Origin: Cylindrospermum stagnale PCC 7417
Lineage (GTDB): Bacteria; Cyanobacteriota; Cyanobacteriia; Cyanobacteriales; Nostocaceae
NCBI RefSeq assembly: GCF_000317535.1
Contig: NC_019757.1
Location: forward strand, 5,731,501-5,795,500
Direction: 5' to 3'
DNA: 64,000 nucleotides
Shown here: positions 31,483 through 42,465 of the stretch, one piece after another
Position numbering within the stretch: position 1 is the first letter of the stretch
How the letters are laid out: each line of letters starts with the position of its first letter
The notes under the pieces: generated by a model
Databases searched by the model: none
What the model was told of the DNA's origin: nothing
Seen by the model: only the letters and a program-made list of their open reading frames with translations
Made by a program: the position numbers and the translations under genes

Positions 31483-34400
31483 CTACTTAGTCAAGGTGAG
31501 AGTACGGCGCTTGGTGACCATTTGGTAGGCTTCGATGATGTCACCTTCAACCCAGTCATGGAATTTATCAACGCCGATGCCGCATTCATAACCAGCATTG
31601 ACTTCACGGGCATCTTCTTTCATCCGTTTCAGGGAGTCAAGAACACCTTCATAAACCACCTTGTTGAAGCGACGCACGCGCACTTTGCAGTTGCGAACTA
31701 GCTTGCCAGATTGAACATAGCAACCGGCAACCGCACCACGACCGACAGGGAAGACGGCACGGACTTCTGTTTGACCAAGGGTTTCTTCCACCAACTCTGG
31801 TTCCAGTAGACCTTCCAAGGCACCTTGGATGTCTTCTAGGAGTTTGTAGATGATGTTGTATTCCCGCACATCCACACCAGCCTCATCGGCGGCTTGTCTA
31901 GCGCCACTAGCAAAGGTGGTGTTGAAACCAATGATGACAGCGTTACTAGCAGCAGCTAAGTCGATATCTGTCTCGGTGATTTCTCCAGCAGTAGCCAACA
32001 GCATCCGGATTTGGACTTCGTTTTGCGGGATTTGCTTGAGCGCTCCCACAATGGCTTCTACGGAACCTTGAACGTCTCCCTTTAAGATCAAGTTGAGTTC
32101 TTTCAACTCGCCCTCTTGTGCTTGGGCTGAGAGGGTTGTTAGGGTGACACGTCCCTGTAAGAGACGGGATAGACGTTGTTTGTCTGCGCGATCGCCTGCT
32201 AGCGCTCGTGCTTCTTTTTCGTTCGCGAAGACCTCGAAGTCATCACCTGCTGCTGGTACATCGCTTAAACCCAGCACCTCGACAGCAAAAGAAGGACTAG
32301 CAATATCCACTCTTTTGCCTCTGTCATCGACCATCGCCCGGACTTTACCAAATGCCGAGCCAGCTACTAGCATATCCCCGACATGCAGGGTGCCATTCTG
32401 AATCAGCAGGGTAGCAACTGCTCCCTTAGCCTTATCCAAATGCGCTTCAATCACAGTTCCTTTAGCAGAACGATCTGGGTTGGCAGATAGTTCGCCGATT
32501 TCTGCTACCAGCAAAATCATTTCTAAGAGTGTATCCAGGTTTTCGCCTTTGATAGCGCTCACGGGAACCATGATCGTCTCACCGCCCCAGTCTTCTGCGG
32601 TCAAACCATAATTGGTCAATTCTTGTTTGACGCGCTCTGGCTGTGCACCTTCTTTGTCGATCTTGTTGATGGCGACAACAATTGGTACTCCAGCGGCTTG
32701 AGCATGGCTAATAGCTTCGATAGTTTGGGGACGGACGCCATCATCCGCAGCCACTACCAAAACGGCAATGTCTGTTACCCTAGCTCCTCGTGCCCGCATA
32801 GCGGTGAAGGCTTCGTGACCGGGGGTATCTAGGAAGACGATTTGCTGTTGCTTGCCCTCATGTTCCACATCCACATGGTATGCACCAATGTGTTGGGTGA
32901 TCCCGCCAGCTTCGCCAGCAGCCACTTTGGTTTTGCGAATTGAGTCGAGCAGGGTAGTTTTACCGTGGTCTACGTGACCCATAATCGTCACAACTGGCGG
33001 ACGTCGAATCAGGAATTCCAAATCTGCCACGTCGATCATTTCTGTGATCTTGCGGGCTTCTGCTTCTGGTTCGGCGGTTTCGACTTCTATTTCTAGCTCT
33101 TTGCCTACCAGAGTAATTGTCGGAATATCCAGATTTTGGGTGATACTCACCGCCATGCCTTTCATGAACAGGATTTTCACAATCTCTGTATCGGCTACAC
33201 CCAAAACTTCTGCCAGTTCTTGCACTGTCAGGGGCCCAGTGATGGTGACTGTTTCCGGACGCTCACGCTTTTGCTCTACTTCTTGTTGTTGGCGACGGTT
33301 GTGGTCGCGATCGCGGCTGGAACTACCAGATTTTTTACCTCGCGCCGTTGGGGCGGAAGTAACTAATGCTGGTTGCTGTGCAGGGCGAGCAGCTTTCGGT
33401 TTAGGAGGACGGGCAATGCTCAGGCTGACTTGGACAGTCGCTGGAATTTCCAGACCGTCTTCATCGAGTAAATCGTCTTCTTCAAAGTCGTCATCGAGGA
33501 TCGGTTTGACCCGCTTGCCTTTGACGCCAACCTTAGCCTTCTCTTTAATCTCGTCAATTATTTCCTCTTCCTGCCATTTCTTACCACCTTTGGCTAGACG
33601 GGGCGGTGTTGGGCGTTTTAAGTCGAGGATATCCGGTGTGACTGGTTCGTCATCCATCGCCTCTTTCTTCGCCCCACCTGACATTGGTCTTGGTGGAGTA
33701 GCGATTGGCATGGCGGCGACTGATTCACCAGGACGTGCAGGTCTGGGCCGTTGCACATCTGTTAATGAACCTGGTGCAGATGGTCTGCTCCCCCTGTGTT
33801 CCGGTTTCACTGGTGGAGTCGGACGAGCCTGTCTTTGTGGTGCTGCCTGTGGTGCCCCTTCAGTGGTTAGCTTGGCGACTTTTGGCTTGATTTGCTCGCG
33901 ATCGTCTTCGACGCGCCGTTGGCGTTTGAGGACGGGCTTATCTGCTGGAGCTAGCTGTTCAGGCGCAGTCCCTATTTCGTCTACAGGTCTTGTCGGTGGA
34001 GCAACCAGTTGCGGTTTTTGGGGTTTTTCCGGTTTGGTTCTGGATGGAACTGTTTTCTCCGGTTTTTCCGCAGCTATTTTTTCCGGTGCCGGATTGGGAT
34101 TGGGCGTTTGCTCCGGTTCGGCGACAGTAGGTTGCTGTGCGGTCTCAGAGTGATTCCGGGGTACAGGTCGAGTTGGTGCCGTCGGCTTCATGGGTGAGAC
34201 TGGTGTAGCGAAGGGCCTTGGAGGTGAGGGAAGATTGACTTCAGACTGATCTACTTGGTTAGTAGCAACTGACGCCTCTGGGGCGTTGGAGGTAGTGTTT
34301 CTCAATATTTTGGGTTTGCGAATTTCCAAAATTTGCTGTTTGTGGGGTGCAGCAGGTCGGTTACGTCCGCCAGACTGGGGTGAATTTGGTTTATGGCTGG

Positions 34401-34605
34401 TTGTACCAAGTTCCTTTTTGGGCATTACACTCGTAGCTGCGAGTTTTTCCGCAGCTGTGCGGATGTGTTCTGCCTCAGATTCTGAAATCGTGCTGCTATG
34501 ACTTTTGACCGCGATGTTGAGCTGGTCGCAAATTGCTAATAGCTCTTTGTTATCCAAATTCAATTCCTTTGATAATTCGTAGATTCTAACTTTGCCGTTG
34601 TTCAT
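31483..34605 (-). CDS. infB: Translation initiation factor IF-2
   Basis: 1040 residues. N-terminal IF2_N segment ([20 protein letters not shown]), then a ~400-residue proline, lysine and glutamate-rich linker typical of cyanobacterial IF-2. The GTPase domain begins ~540 with [20 protein letters not shown], then [19 protein letters not shown] and [13 protein letters not shown]. The C-terminal domains bind initiator tRNA. Last gene of the rimP-nusA-ylxR-infB cluster, all on the minus strand. Confidence 0.97.
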   Translation of the reverse strand: MNNGKVRIYELSKELNLDNKELLAICDQLNIAVKSHSSTISESEAEHIRTAAEKLAATSVMPKKELGTTSHKPNSPQSGGRNRPAAPHKQQILEIRKPKILRNTTSNAPEASVATNQVDQSEVNLPSPPRPFATPVSPMKPTAPTRPVPRNHSETAQQPTVAEPEQTPNPNPAPEKIAAEKPEKTVPSRTKPEKPQKPQLVAPPTRPVDEIGTAPEQLAPADKPVLKRQRRVEDDREQIKPKVAKLTTEGAPQAAPQRQARPTPPVKPEHRGSRPSAPGSLTDVQRPRPARPGESVAAMPIATPPRPMSGGAKKEAMDDEPVTPDILDLKRPTPPRLAKGGKKWQEEEIIDEIKEKAKVGVKGKRVKPILDDDFEEDDLLDEDGLEIPATVQVSLSIARPPKPKAARPAQQPALVTSAPTARGKKSGSSSRDRDHNRRQQQEVEQKRERPETVTITGPLTVQELAEVLGVADTEIVKILFMKGMAVSITQNLDIPTITLVGKELEIEVETAEPEAEARKITEMIDVADLEFLIRRPPVVTIMGHVDHGKTTLLDSIRKTKVAAGEAGGITQHIGAYHVDVEHEGKQQQIVFLDTPGHEAFTAMRARGARVTDIAVLVVAADDGVRPQTIEAISHAQAAGVPIVVAINKIDKEGAQPERVKQELTNYGLTAEDWGGETIMVPVSAIKGENLDTLLEMILLVAEIGELSANPDRSAKGTVIEAHLDKAKGAVATLLIQNGTLHVGDMLVAGSAFGKVRAMVDDRGKRVDIASPSFAVEVLGLSDVPAAGDDFEVFANEKEARALAGDRADKQRLSRLLQGRVTLTTLSAQAQEGELKELNLILKGDVQGSVEAIVGALKQIPQNEVQIRMLLATAGEITETDIDLAAASNAVIIGFNTTFASGARQAADEAGVDVREYNIIYKLLEDIQGALEGLLEPELVEETLGQTEVRAVFPVGRGAVAGCYVQSGKLVRNCKVRVRRFNKVVYEGVLDSLKRMKEDAREVNAGYECGIGVDKFHDWVEGDIIEAYQMVTKRRTLTLTK

Positions 34606-34624
34606 CCACTCTTTCCCCTTTAAT

Positions 34625-34855
34625 TTACAGTTTTAGCGGATGGTTGCCTGGTTTGTGACATCTCCATCCTTTGATCACTGTTTTTAGGTTGCCCTTGGTG
34701 ATTTTGCCGGTGCCTCCAATCAGGAAAGAGAGATGTTTCGGTTTAATACTGGCATCTCCACCAGGAATGATGGTTGACGCCGAACTGCGCTTGAGCGCTA
34801 CCAGGTTGCCATTCTGTAGGTTCTTGTTTTGCTGATTCTGAGTCTTCCACAACAC
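34625..34855 (-). CDS. Uncertain small frame in the ylxR-infB spacer
   Basis: 76 codons from TTG, ending 19 bases before infB. Composition ([18 protein letters not shown], then [20 protein letters not shown]) is basic and G/N-rich and codon choice resembles neighbouring genes. No ribosome-binding site is evident and no family is recognised. The ylxR-infB gap here is 432 bases. It could be a real small basic protein or a leader region. Confidence 0.35.
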   Translation of the reverse strand: MLWKTQNQQNKNLQNGNLVALKRSSASTIIPGGDASIKPKHLSFLIGGTGKITKGNLKTVIKGWRCHKPGNHPLKL

Positions 34856-35037
34856 AAGGAGAGTAAAACTTGTTGGGAGTATTGCTTTGTCCCTCTAAAT
34901 TTTGGAGAGCCACATGCCTTTTACACCCATTTACTATTCTGGCACTAACCCAAGCGATTAAGAGAAGGTGTGATCAAAGCACGAATAGTTCGGCTTTCTA
35001 CACAATTCCTCGCTTGCATTACCGCCACAAGGTTCCA

Positions 35038-35307
35038 TTAAATTTGGTTTTGGGGATTACTTTGGGCTAGACGCTGCCACAATGTCTGATACAGTGCTTC
35101 TGGCACTGCTGCATGTAGCGATCGCCCTAGTCTATTTTTTTTTTGAGCCGCTTGTAGGCAGTTCACTTGCGGACAAATATAGGCAGAACGCCCCATGCCC
35201 TCATTTAATTGTACCTTTCCCGATGGAAAGACGCGGACAATCCGCCAAAACTCTTCTTTAAAGCCTACTCTGCGGCAACTAATACAACGCCGATAATTTG
35301 GTTTCAT
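35038..35307 (-). CDS. ylxR: YlxR family RNA-binding protein
   Basis: 89 residues, with the YlxR signature YRRCISCRRVGFKEEFWRIV and GRSAYICPQVNCLQAA, then helix KKNRLGRSL. YlxR is a small nucleic-acid-binding protein encoded between nusA and infB in many bacteria, exactly as here. Confidence 0.9.
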   Translation of the reverse strand: MKPNYRRCISCRRVGFKEEFWRIVRVFPSGKVQLNEGMGRSAYICPQVNCLQAAQKKNRLGRSLHAAVPEALYQTLWQRLAQSNPQNQI

Positions 35308-35469
35308 CAGCTTTGGTGCTACATCAGGTCAGCAGTATGTTTGTCAAAAAATTTGCTAATTTTCTATTTTTACATAACTTAACTTAAGCGCTAGTTGACG
35401 GTTAACAGCTAACAGTGGACTGTTAACAACGAAACAGAGGCTAATCAGTTATTGTCATGTAACCGGGTA

Positions 35470-36747
35470 TTAATCGTCCTCGCTATTGTCAAAAGTGTCA
35501 TCCTCTAATTCTAGTTCTTCCTGATTTTCATCCTCTAGTTCCTCCTCTTCAAAATCATCTTCCTCCGGTTGATATTTGGCTCGCGCGGCGGCAAACTTAG
35601 CATCTTCTCCTGCATAGTCGTACTTGGCTTTATCTTTGATGTCAATTTTCCAACCAGTCAGGCGAGCTGCTAATCGGACGTTTTGCCCTTCTTTCCCAAT
35701 AGCTAAACTTAGTTGATCTTCAGCTACTAGTACATGAGTTTGCCGAGTTTCCGGTTCCATGAGGCGGACTTCATCCACCCGTGCTGGACTCAAGGCATTG
35801 GCAATGTAGGTTGCTGGGTCTGGAGACCAGCGAATCACATCAATTTTTTCACCGCGCAATTCATTGACTACCACTTGAATGCGCGATCCCCGCGCCCCAA
35901 TACAAGCACCAACTGGGTCTACATCGCGATCTAAGGTATCAACTGCTATTTTAGTCCGAGGGCCTACGTAACGGGAAGGGGGATTGGCTTCCCGTGCTAC
36001 GGCTACAATCCGTACCACTTCATCCTCGATTTCCGGCACTTCGTTGGCAAACAGATAAACCACCAAGCCAGCATCGGCGCGAGACACTAACAACTGTGGT
36101 CCCCGTTGCTGACCTTGGGAAACTTTTTTGAGATATACCTTAAAGGTGGCATTTGCCCGATAATTATCGTTGGGCAACTGTTCCCTTTTCGGTAATTCAG
36201 CTTCCACTTCTGGCTGACCAAAGCCACTGGTAACTGCCAGAATTACAGATTGCCTCTCAAACCGCAGTACTCTAGCTTGTAGAACAGTTCCTTCTAAGTC
36301 TTGGAACTCTTCTTGCACCATCTGGCGTTGTTGATCTCGGAGCTTTTGTGCCAGTACTTGCTTGGTTTGCATCGCCGCCATGCGACCAAATTCCCCTTGA
36401 TCTGGAGTGACATCCAGTACCACAGAGTCCCCCAATTGGGCTTCAGAAGCTACTTGTTGAACTTCTTCTAGGGAAATTTGATGGTCGGAATTGCTAACTT
36501 CTTCGACGATGGTTTTAGTGGAGAGAACGCGAAATCCTTCTCCTTCAATATCGAGTTCTACTTCAAAATTATCAAAATAATCTTCATCAAACTGTTTGCG
36601 CTCCAAATTTTGGGCACGACGATAACGTTCGTAACCTTTGAGCAATGCTTCTCTTATAGCTGATTGAACTGCCAGACGTGGTAAATTTCTTTCCCGACTT
36701 ATACTTTCAATTAATTCTTTTAATCCGGGTAAACTAACCATTGACAT
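35470..36747 (-). CDS. nusA: Transcription factor NusA
   Basis: 425 residues from ATG 36747, which has AAGGAG 7 bases upstream. N-terminal polymerase-binding domain (LPGLKELIESISRERNLP), S1 domain (~135-200), KH domains with DRDVDPVGACIGARGSRIQV and LAIGKEGQNVRLAARLTGWK. A strongly acidic C-terminal tail (DDFEEEELEDENQEEL) replaces the extra repeats of proteobacterial NusA. Controls pausing, termination and antitermination. Second gene of the cluster after rimP. Confidence 0.96.
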   Translation of the reverse strand: MSMVSLPGLKELIESISRERNLPRLAVQSAIREALLKGYERYRRAQNLERKQFDEDYFDNFEVELDIEGEGFRVLSTKTIVEEVSNSDHQISLEEVQQVASEAQLGDSVVLDVTPDQGEFGRMAAMQTKQVLAQKLRDQQRQMVQEEFQDLEGTVLQARVLRFERQSVILAVTSGFGQPEVEAELPKREQLPNDNYRANATFKVYLKKVSQGQQRGPQLLVSRADAGLVVYLFANEVPEIEDEVVRIVAVAREANPPSRYVGPRTKIAVDTLDRDVDPVGACIGARGSRIQVVVNELRGEKIDVIRWSPDPATYIANALSPARVDEVRLMEPETRQTHVLVAEDQLSLAIGKEGQNVRLAARLTGWKIDIKDKAKYDYAGEDAKFAAARAKYQPEEDDFEEEELEDENQEELELEDDTFDNSEDD

Positions 36748-36963
36748 AAGCAATCTCCTTTAGTTTTATGTAAGCACCCAAGACGATTTTGGATTTTAAA
36801 TTTTGGATTTTAGATTAGAGATGCAGAATTGGTGATGAGTAACTGGTAATTGTGGCTGGTATTCCCATTACCCATTACCTAGTTTGCTCTCACCAGTCCC
36901 GAATGACGGGCGAACCGCCCCTCGTCACCAGTCTAAAATCTAAAATCTCAAATCTAAAATCGG

Positions 36964-37425
36964 CTAGCGGCGCTCATCCAGCTGCACCCTGGTAATCAGG
37001 GCGCGCTCAATTTCGACTACACGACCTTTTTGGTTTAAGTAAACTGTTGTCTCATCCCGGCGAATCAACTGACCAGTCCACTCTTGCTGTCCCTCGTAGG
37101 GTGGGGAAGTGGAGATAATTACAGGAAATCCTTTAAAGGAAATAAACTCCCTGTCGGTAACCAGTTGCCGCGAAATACCAGGACTGGATACTTCTAACAC
37201 ATAAGCATCTGGAATTATCTCCGACGCATCTAATTCGGCTTCTAACGAACGACTCATCCGCTCGCAATCATCCAAACCAGTGTCCTGCTGAAGATTACGG
37301 ATGTCTACCCGCAACACCGGCGGACGTTGGTTAGTGTGAAAAACTATGCCGACGACTTCCAATCCCAGCTCTTCTGCCACTGGTGTTGCCAAGTCAATAA
37401 TTTGTGGTATTAAGGGATGAGTCAT
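36964..37425 (-). CDS. rimP: Ribosome maturation factor RimP
   Basis: 153 residues from ATG 37425 ([13 protein letters not shown]); four extra codons upstream are open. Conserved RimP features: [48 protein letters not shown] and a C-terminal SH3-like part. Needed for 30S subunit maturation. Between it and nusA (36754-36963) are short direct and inverted copies of AAAATCTAAAAT-type sequence that may form a hairpin. Confidence 0.93.
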   Translation of the reverse strand: MTHPLIPQIIDLATPVAEELGLEVVGIVFHTNQRPPVLRVDIRNLQQDTGLDDCERMSRSLEAELDASEIIPDAYVLEVSSPGISRQLVTDREFISFKGFPVIISTSPPYEGQQEWTGQLIRRDETTVYLNQKGRVVEIERALITRVQLDERR

Positions 37426-37637
37426 GCGAGAATTCAATAAAAAAAGTGGGCACTAACCCACTTCCTGCGATAGGGATATCTTCCAAGAAGCTTTGTGACG
37501 AACCAGCATTGGTTCGCCCCTAAAATGAGTTTAGCGCATTTCTTTGAGGGGAGATGCGAGAAATTAACAATAGTCAATTGTCAGTTGTTGTTAATTATTC
37601 TTTCCCTGGATTCAGTTCCCTGTCCCCTGTGCCCCAT

Positions 37638-39086
37638 CTACCTTTCCCTGGATTCTGGGAGAGCAGTGCCTTTGTCTACCATTGGCTTAACTGATGCTTG
37701 TGTTCGCATCTGCCTAGTTTGCTCGATAATTTGGTCGATATCCTCTTGGGATAAGCGCTGGACGTAATTAATCTTGACTTCTTCCAAGAAGTCAGAAAGT
37801 AAGCTTTGAAGTTGTGAAACTACGTGTTTTTTCTGGATTTCCGCTCCCATGGCGGTGGTAAACTTCTCTACCAGTCGAGCAGATAGTTTGGCCCCAACGG
37901 GGTCTTTAACGGCGGACAAGATTGCATTGTAAAGGTTTGTTGTAATTTGGGTCGCTAGTTGCTCACTTAGCTGGGTTTGTGCTTGTCCCGCTCCTGGCAA
38001 CATTAGTAGATTGCGGTAGATGGGGACTTGTTGAAAGATAGTTTCGATATTGTGGCGCAAGATAGCAATGATCTCTGGTTGGATTTGGGGTAGTACTTGA
38101 TAGACGACTGTTTGTACCAACAGAAGAGCGATCGCTTCCACCTCATTTATATTATTAATATCTATGTAGGGGCGCAGGTTCTCTTGTTGTAACAGCCAGC
38201 GTGTTACTTCTCCCCGCTGAATTGAACCCTGAACCTGGTTAATTACCCTTACCACCACAATTTCTGTGATTTCCTCGGCAAAATTTGCTACAATCCCTTG
38301 ATTCAATTGCCGCTGCACTAGATGGAAATCCAATAACCGCGCTTGATCGAGGCGGACTAATACGGGTATTATTCTTAAAAATCGCCAAAATGGAAGTAGC
38401 AAAAATAGGTCATACCAACGCCATAAAATGGCTTCAAACGGACTTAAGTGGGGATGTTGACGTTTGATGTAGAAGGTACGCCCCAGCAATTCTATGCCAA
38501 ATAAAATCACAAAGGGTAAGTCAATTATCCAGAAATCATCCAGAAATTCGCCATTTTCCCCAATTTTGCGGTAGTAGTTACTGGCAATCGAAGGTCGAAT
38601 TTTCTGGTTGAAAAAATTAATTTCTTGGCTCCAACCATGTTGAGATAAATACTCCTGACTCCAAAAAGTGGCAAAAGCGCTTTTTGCAGATTCTTGGCGG
38701 GTGCGTTCCCGCATCCGGTTTTTGATCTTTTCTAGTGCCCCACTCTTATCGGCTGCCGCAAAAGGATTGCTGTTAATCATCTCGATGCTGAGATTACTGA
38801 GTTGCTCTAGCTGGGCTTTTGCCTGAGGAGAGTTTAACCCTGTCTGGCTTACCTGTTCTTCTAATGCGGCTACTGCTTCCAGATAGTCTTTCGTATCCCG
38901 ATGGGGTTCAATACCTTTAATGGGATCATAAATCTGGGTAACTTGGGGAAGTCTTCGGAAGTAGAAATCTCGCCAAGGTACGTAAGTTAAATCAAATAAC
39001 ACTAAACCTAAGTTAACAGTGGCGGTAATTGCCATCAGTCTCTCAAACCAAAGGTTCCGCTGCTTTGGGGATTTTGATTTAATCAT
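37638..39086 (-). CDS. Conserved cyanobacterial membrane protein, unknown function
   Basis: 482 residues. One membrane helix near the N-terminus (RLMAITATVNLGLVLFDLTY), a helical middle, then two or three further hydrophobic segments around 195-250 (WIIDLPFVILFGIELLGRTF, LLLPFWRFLRIIPVLVRL). The arginine-rich second helix has spaced R residues (RFLRIIPVLVRLDQARLL) reminiscent of a voltage-sensor helix, but no pore domain is visible. The C-terminal ~250 residues are helical. No named family recognised. Single gene. Confidence 0.65.
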   Translation of the reverse strand: MIKSKSPKQRNLWFERLMAITATVNLGLVLFDLTYVPWRDFYFRRLPQVTQIYDPIKGIEPHRDTKDYLEAVAALEEQVSQTGLNSPQAKAQLEQLSNLSIEMINSNPFAAADKSGALEKIKNRMRERTRQESAKSAFATFWSQEYLSQHGWSQEINFFNQKIRPSIASNYYRKIGENGEFLDDFWIIDLPFVILFGIELLGRTFYIKRQHPHLSPFEAILWRWYDLFLLLPFWRFLRIIPVLVRLDQARLLDFHLVQRQLNQGIVANFAEEITEIVVVRVINQVQGSIQRGEVTRWLLQQENLRPYIDINNINEVEAIALLLVQTVVYQVLPQIQPEIIAILRHNIETIFQQVPIYRNLLMLPGAGQAQTQLSEQLATQITTNLYNAILSAVKDPVGAKLSARLVEKFTTAMGAEIQKKHVVSQLQSLLSDFLEEVKINYVQRLSQEDIDQIIEQTRQMRTQASVKPMVDKGTALPESRER

Positions 39087-39344
39087 TACTTATCGTTTAT
39101 TATACAAAGTATTTAGGGAATTTATCTTAATATAGTTTCCGGTCTTTGTAGAAGATTACCACTGCTAATACAAGATAAGTCTATTGGGGGAAGATAAAAA
39201 TAAATTTTTAATATTAGTTAAATATAATCAATCGCGCTCAAGTTAATCAACAATGATTAATAATCGAAAAAAACAGGTGAAACAACTTAAAATGCACCTG
39301 TTAACCTTTCTATTCTGCTGATTTAAACCAAAGGAGCTTTAACT

Positions 39345-40079
39345 ATGTGGTGTGGGTTTGGGAAATCAAGCACAACCATTGCTATTACTTGCCTGATGGC
39401 TGCTAGCGTGGTGATTTCAGATACAGCTTTTGCTGCCCGACAGCGTAACTATACACCGGAGGAATTCCGGGCTGTATTGCGGGGATTAGGCTATAACGTC
39501 AAGGTAACAAATACGCCCTTGACGGATGAAGAAACTAAAAAGGCAATCAGTGAATTTCAAAAGGGTTACAAGCTGACTGTTGATGGGAAAGCAGGCCCAA
39601 AAACCCAAGATTTTGCCGCCAATATCATTCAAATATTGCAAGGAAATTTGAATGCGGTGCTTAAGCCTAATCCTCCTCTCCCCCGCGATCAATTTTACAG
39701 TTCCCGGACTGAAGAGTTGGTGAAGGAGTTTCAGAAAAATAATCAACTGCAAGAAACCGGAATTGCTAATTTAGCAGTCCGCCAGAAGTTGAATGAAGCG
39801 GCTAAGGCAATTATTGGCCAGCCAACAGCGACGCCAAAACCAACAGCGACGCCAAAACCAACAGCGACGCCAAAACCAACAGCGACACCAACACCAACAG
39901 CGACGCCAAAACCAACAGTTACGCCAAAACCAACAGCGACACCAACACCAACAGCGACGCCAAAACCAACACCAACACCAACAGCGACGCCAAAACCAAC
40001 AGCGACGCCAACGCCAACAGCTACACCAACACCAACAGCTACACCAACACCAACAGCTACACCAACACCAACACCCTAA
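39345..40079 (+). CDS. Exported peptidoglycan-binding protein with TPTATPKP repeat tail
   Basis: 244 residues, AAGGAG 8 bases before ATG. Signal peptide ([20 protein letters not shown]), then two peptidoglycan-binding-1-like units: [20 protein letters not shown] ... [17 protein letters not shown] and [20 protein letters not shown]. From ~163 to the end the protein is a run of TATPKP and TATPTP repeats encoded by near-perfect 18-bp DNA units (39820-40076). The tail may span the cell wall. The DNA repeat should vary in length between strains. Confidence 0.85.
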   Translation: MWCGFGKSSTTIAITCLMAASVVISDTAFAARQRNYTPEEFRAVLRGLGYNVKVTNTPLTDEETKKAISEFQKGYKLTVDGKAGPKTQDFAANIIQILQGNLNAVLKPNPPLPRDQFYSSRTEELVKEFQKNNQLQETGIANLAVRQKLNEAAKAIIGQPTATPKPTATPKPTATPKPTATPTPTATPKPTVTPKPTATPTPTATPKPTPTPTATPKPTATPTPTATPTPTATPTPTATPTPTP

Positions 40080-40463
40080 ATACAGGATTTCATAAGTCTG
40101 TAACGAATAAAGTTAGGAAAGAGGCTGCGTCCACGAGTATCAACTTAAGGTGAAACCCTTGTAATCAGGTTATATCGAATCTGCTCAATTACAAATCACT
40201 TTCTCGGAACCCCACCCCGGTTTTGCTGACGCAAAACCTCCCCTCCCCCGCAACAAAAGTTTTTCCTTTCCCCTCTCCTCTTAGGAGAGGGCTAGGGAGA
40301 GGTGGAGAGGGGATTGAGGAGTGGGGTCGAACGTATGTGGGACAACAGTTTAAGCTTAAGTTGATACCAATACTCTACGTCCTGCTGCGCTTGCTCCCTG
40401 TTCTTCTGCGTTTAAAAACGCTACGATTTTACGCAAAGCCTTACTAGGCGTCACCCCAAAGTT
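40080..40463. other. Intergenic region with a CTCTCC hairpin repeat
   Basis: 384 bases without a gene. At about 40255-40315 lie CCCCTCTCCTCTTAGGAGAG and GGGAGAGGTGGAGAGGGG, which can fold on each other. Related CTCTCC/GGAGAG hairpins are at 62001 and in the tandem copies at 62394. Nothing else recognised. Confidence 0.6.
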
Positions 40464-41357
40464 TTAAATTCTCGGATTTGCTTCTTCTAAAGGTCTGCCC
40501 TTGGGGGTGGGTAGAATGGGACGGCGGTCATCGTCAGGCATAGGAATATACTGAACGCTGGGACGCCCCCCCTGTGGTTGGGGGTATAAATCCATGAGTT
40601 GGTAAATAGAATGGGGCAGTCCGACAGTTATGGGCAGCCCCATTTCTGTTGCTTCTTCGACGGTGACGGGATAGTCGTGGGTAACGCGCCCAGTTGTCAA
40701 GGCTTCGATAATCGGTTCGATATTTATTGGTTCAACTTTTTGTTTGGGAATACTGTCTTTAAGCAGAGTCCGCACAAAACGCTGCACCTGCTGAATTGCT
40801 TTGCGTGACAGGTCTGCCATTATTAGGGTTTGGTCGTCGATTTCACTGATGGGTTTATCTTCAACCACTTTTAGGATACTCGCTGCTGGGTAGTTACCGA
40901 GTTGGGGATCAACTGGCCCTAAGACTGCGTTGGCATCCATAATAATTTCATCAGCTGCGAGGGCTAGCATTGTGCCGCCACTCATGGCGTAGTGGGGTAT
41001 GAAGACGGTGACTTTTGCCTGGTGGCGAATTAATGCTCTAGCAATTTGTTCGGTAGCTAAAACTAAACCCCCAGGAGTATGCAAAATTAAGTCAATGGGG
41101 ACATCTGGCGGGGTGAGGCGAATTGCTCGCAGTATTTGTTCTGAGTCTTCGATAGTAATGTAGCGCGATATCGGAATTCCCAGTAAGCTGATGGACTCTT
41201 GGCGGTGAATGAGCAAAATCACGCGGCTGTTGCGATCGCGCTGGAATTCTTGTAAAGTCCGAAAGCGGCGATATTCGATTTGGCGTTTTTGCCAAAGTGG
41301 TTGCAGGGAGGAGAGGAGGAGGAATATCCAGAATAAGTCACCGATACCAAAGCCCAT
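40464..41357 (-). CDS. SDH-type Clp-fold serine protease, membrane anchored
   Basis: 297 residues. N-terminal hydrophobic helix (GDLFWIFLLLSSLQPLW) followed by a Clp/crotonase fold: VPIDLILHTPGGLVLATEQI, then the likely nucleophile Ser in PHYAMSGGTMLALAADEI and DANAVLGPVDPQLGNYP with an Asp. This fits the SDH (Ser-Asp-His) family related to signal peptide peptidase. The C-terminal tail is proline- and arginine-rich. Substrate unknown. Single gene. Confidence 0.8.
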   Translation of the reverse strand: MGFGIGDLFWIFLLLSSLQPLWQKRQIEYRRFRTLQEFQRDRNSRVILLIHRQESISLLGIPISRYITIEDSEQILRAIRLTPPDVPIDLILHTPGGLVLATEQIARALIRHQAKVTVFIPHYAMSGGTMLALAADEIIMDANAVLGPVDPQLGNYPAASILKVVEDKPISEIDDQTLIMADLSRKAIQQVQRFVRTLLKDSIPKQKVEPINIEPIIEALTTGRVTHDYPVTVEEATEMGLPITVGLPHSIYQLMDLYPQPQGGRPSVQYIPMPDDDRRPILPTPKGRPLEEANPRI

Positions 41358-41448
41358 AGGATTGATGGTTGAGAAACGACATCGCTATTTTTTTATATGG
41401 TGACAATTTTTAGGCGATCGCATTTCTATCTAAAGGGCTATAAGGTAA

Positions 41449-42282
41449 TTAATCTACCTCATCGGGATTTACGCCTAACTGACGCAGCCGTTCTGCTAGT
41501 TGTTCGGCTTTTCTTTTTGCTTGAATAGCATCCTGTTCAGCAATAATAGCGCGTTCAGTAGCAGCAGCAGTTTCCTCTGTCGGTTCAAGAATTAATTCTC
41601 CTGCCAAAGTGAACCACCTTAACCACAACTTGGGAATATCTCTAAATGTCCCCTGCCATAATCCCAAACTTAAACCCAATTCTGGCATTGGTAAGCGTCC
41701 CTCAGTTAAATTCATCGGTTCATAGTGTCCACCGACTAACTGAAATGCCCGGAGTTCATTAGTATAGCGACTAAAGACAATATAGTAGGGAACCCGCAAA
41801 ATTCGTTCATAAACTTCCCATTTACTAGGAGGTTTATCTATTTTTCTTTCCTTCTGACCTAAATCTTCTTCTTCTGTACCGGGAGATAATAACTCGACAA
41901 CTACAAAGGGATTTGCCGGTTCTTGCCAAGTTACATAACTTAAACGTAAATCTTGCCCTTGATATAGCTTGCTTACTCCAACTACACCAAACCAATCTGG
42001 GCGTTTATACCATAAAGGATGCTGAATATCGTAGTAAAGATTGAGGTCAGCAGCACTGTAAACAAGTTCTGGACTCCAGGTATTTGGCTGAAATGTTAAG
42101 TATAAAAGTAAAGGTTGTAAAAAATGAAAATCGTCTGGCAAGCCTGGTTCCTCCGGGTTTTCACTTGGTAAATCATACATTGTTGGTAATGTTTCCCAAG
42201 GGGGAAGGGGGGGGTCTGGTTGAAGAATCAGGGGAGGAGAAGAAGTCATAGATAATTGAAATGACTGAATTTTGTCTGCCAT
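41449..42282 (-). CDS. Uma2 family (DUF820) putative endonuclease
   Basis: 277 residues. Core motifs include YYDIQHPLWYKRPDWFGVVG, PFVVVELLSPGTEEEDLG, KWEVYERILRVPYYIVF and LPMPELGLSLGLWQG, ending in a heptad-rich coiled coil (AIQAKRKAEQLAERLRQLG). This belongs to the longer Uma2 subtype with a C-terminal coil, like the gene at 43238. Proposed nuclease fold; activity untested in general. Confidence 0.8.
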   Translation of the reverse strand: MADKIQSFQLSMTSSPPLILQPDPPLPPWETLPTMYDLPSENPEEPGLPDDFHFLQPLLLYLTFQPNTWSPELVYSAADLNLYYDIQHPLWYKRPDWFGVVGVSKLYQGQDLRLSYVTWQEPANPFVVVELLSPGTEEEDLGQKERKIDKPPSKWEVYERILRVPYYIVFSRYTNELRAFQLVGGHYEPMNLTEGRLPMPELGLSLGLWQGTFRDIPKLWLRWFTLAGELILEPTEETAAATERAIIAEQDAIQAKRKAEQLAERLRQLGVNPDEVD

Positions 42283-42465
42283 TAATAAATTAATCTGCCT
42301 GAAAATTTATTCATAGATTGAATTTAACTTTGGAAATTTTGGTAATTAATATAGCTGATACCAACCTTAAGAATTAGTTTTTACAAAATTCGCTACATTC
42401 CATTAATTATTCAATTAGATTAAACCATCGAATTTCTCTTCTAGAAAGAATTTCCAAGTTAATTT

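Noticed and set aside
33044-34153. 369-codon frame opposite infB
   Set aside because: Antisense to the IF-2 linker and start of its GTPase domain; serine-rich composition mirrors infB codons and there is no start signal.
39793-40095. RQNQQ-rich frame overlapping the TPTATPKP tail
   Set aside because: Second reading frame of the same 18-bp DNA repeats; the first frame has a signal peptide, a ribosome-binding site and known domains.
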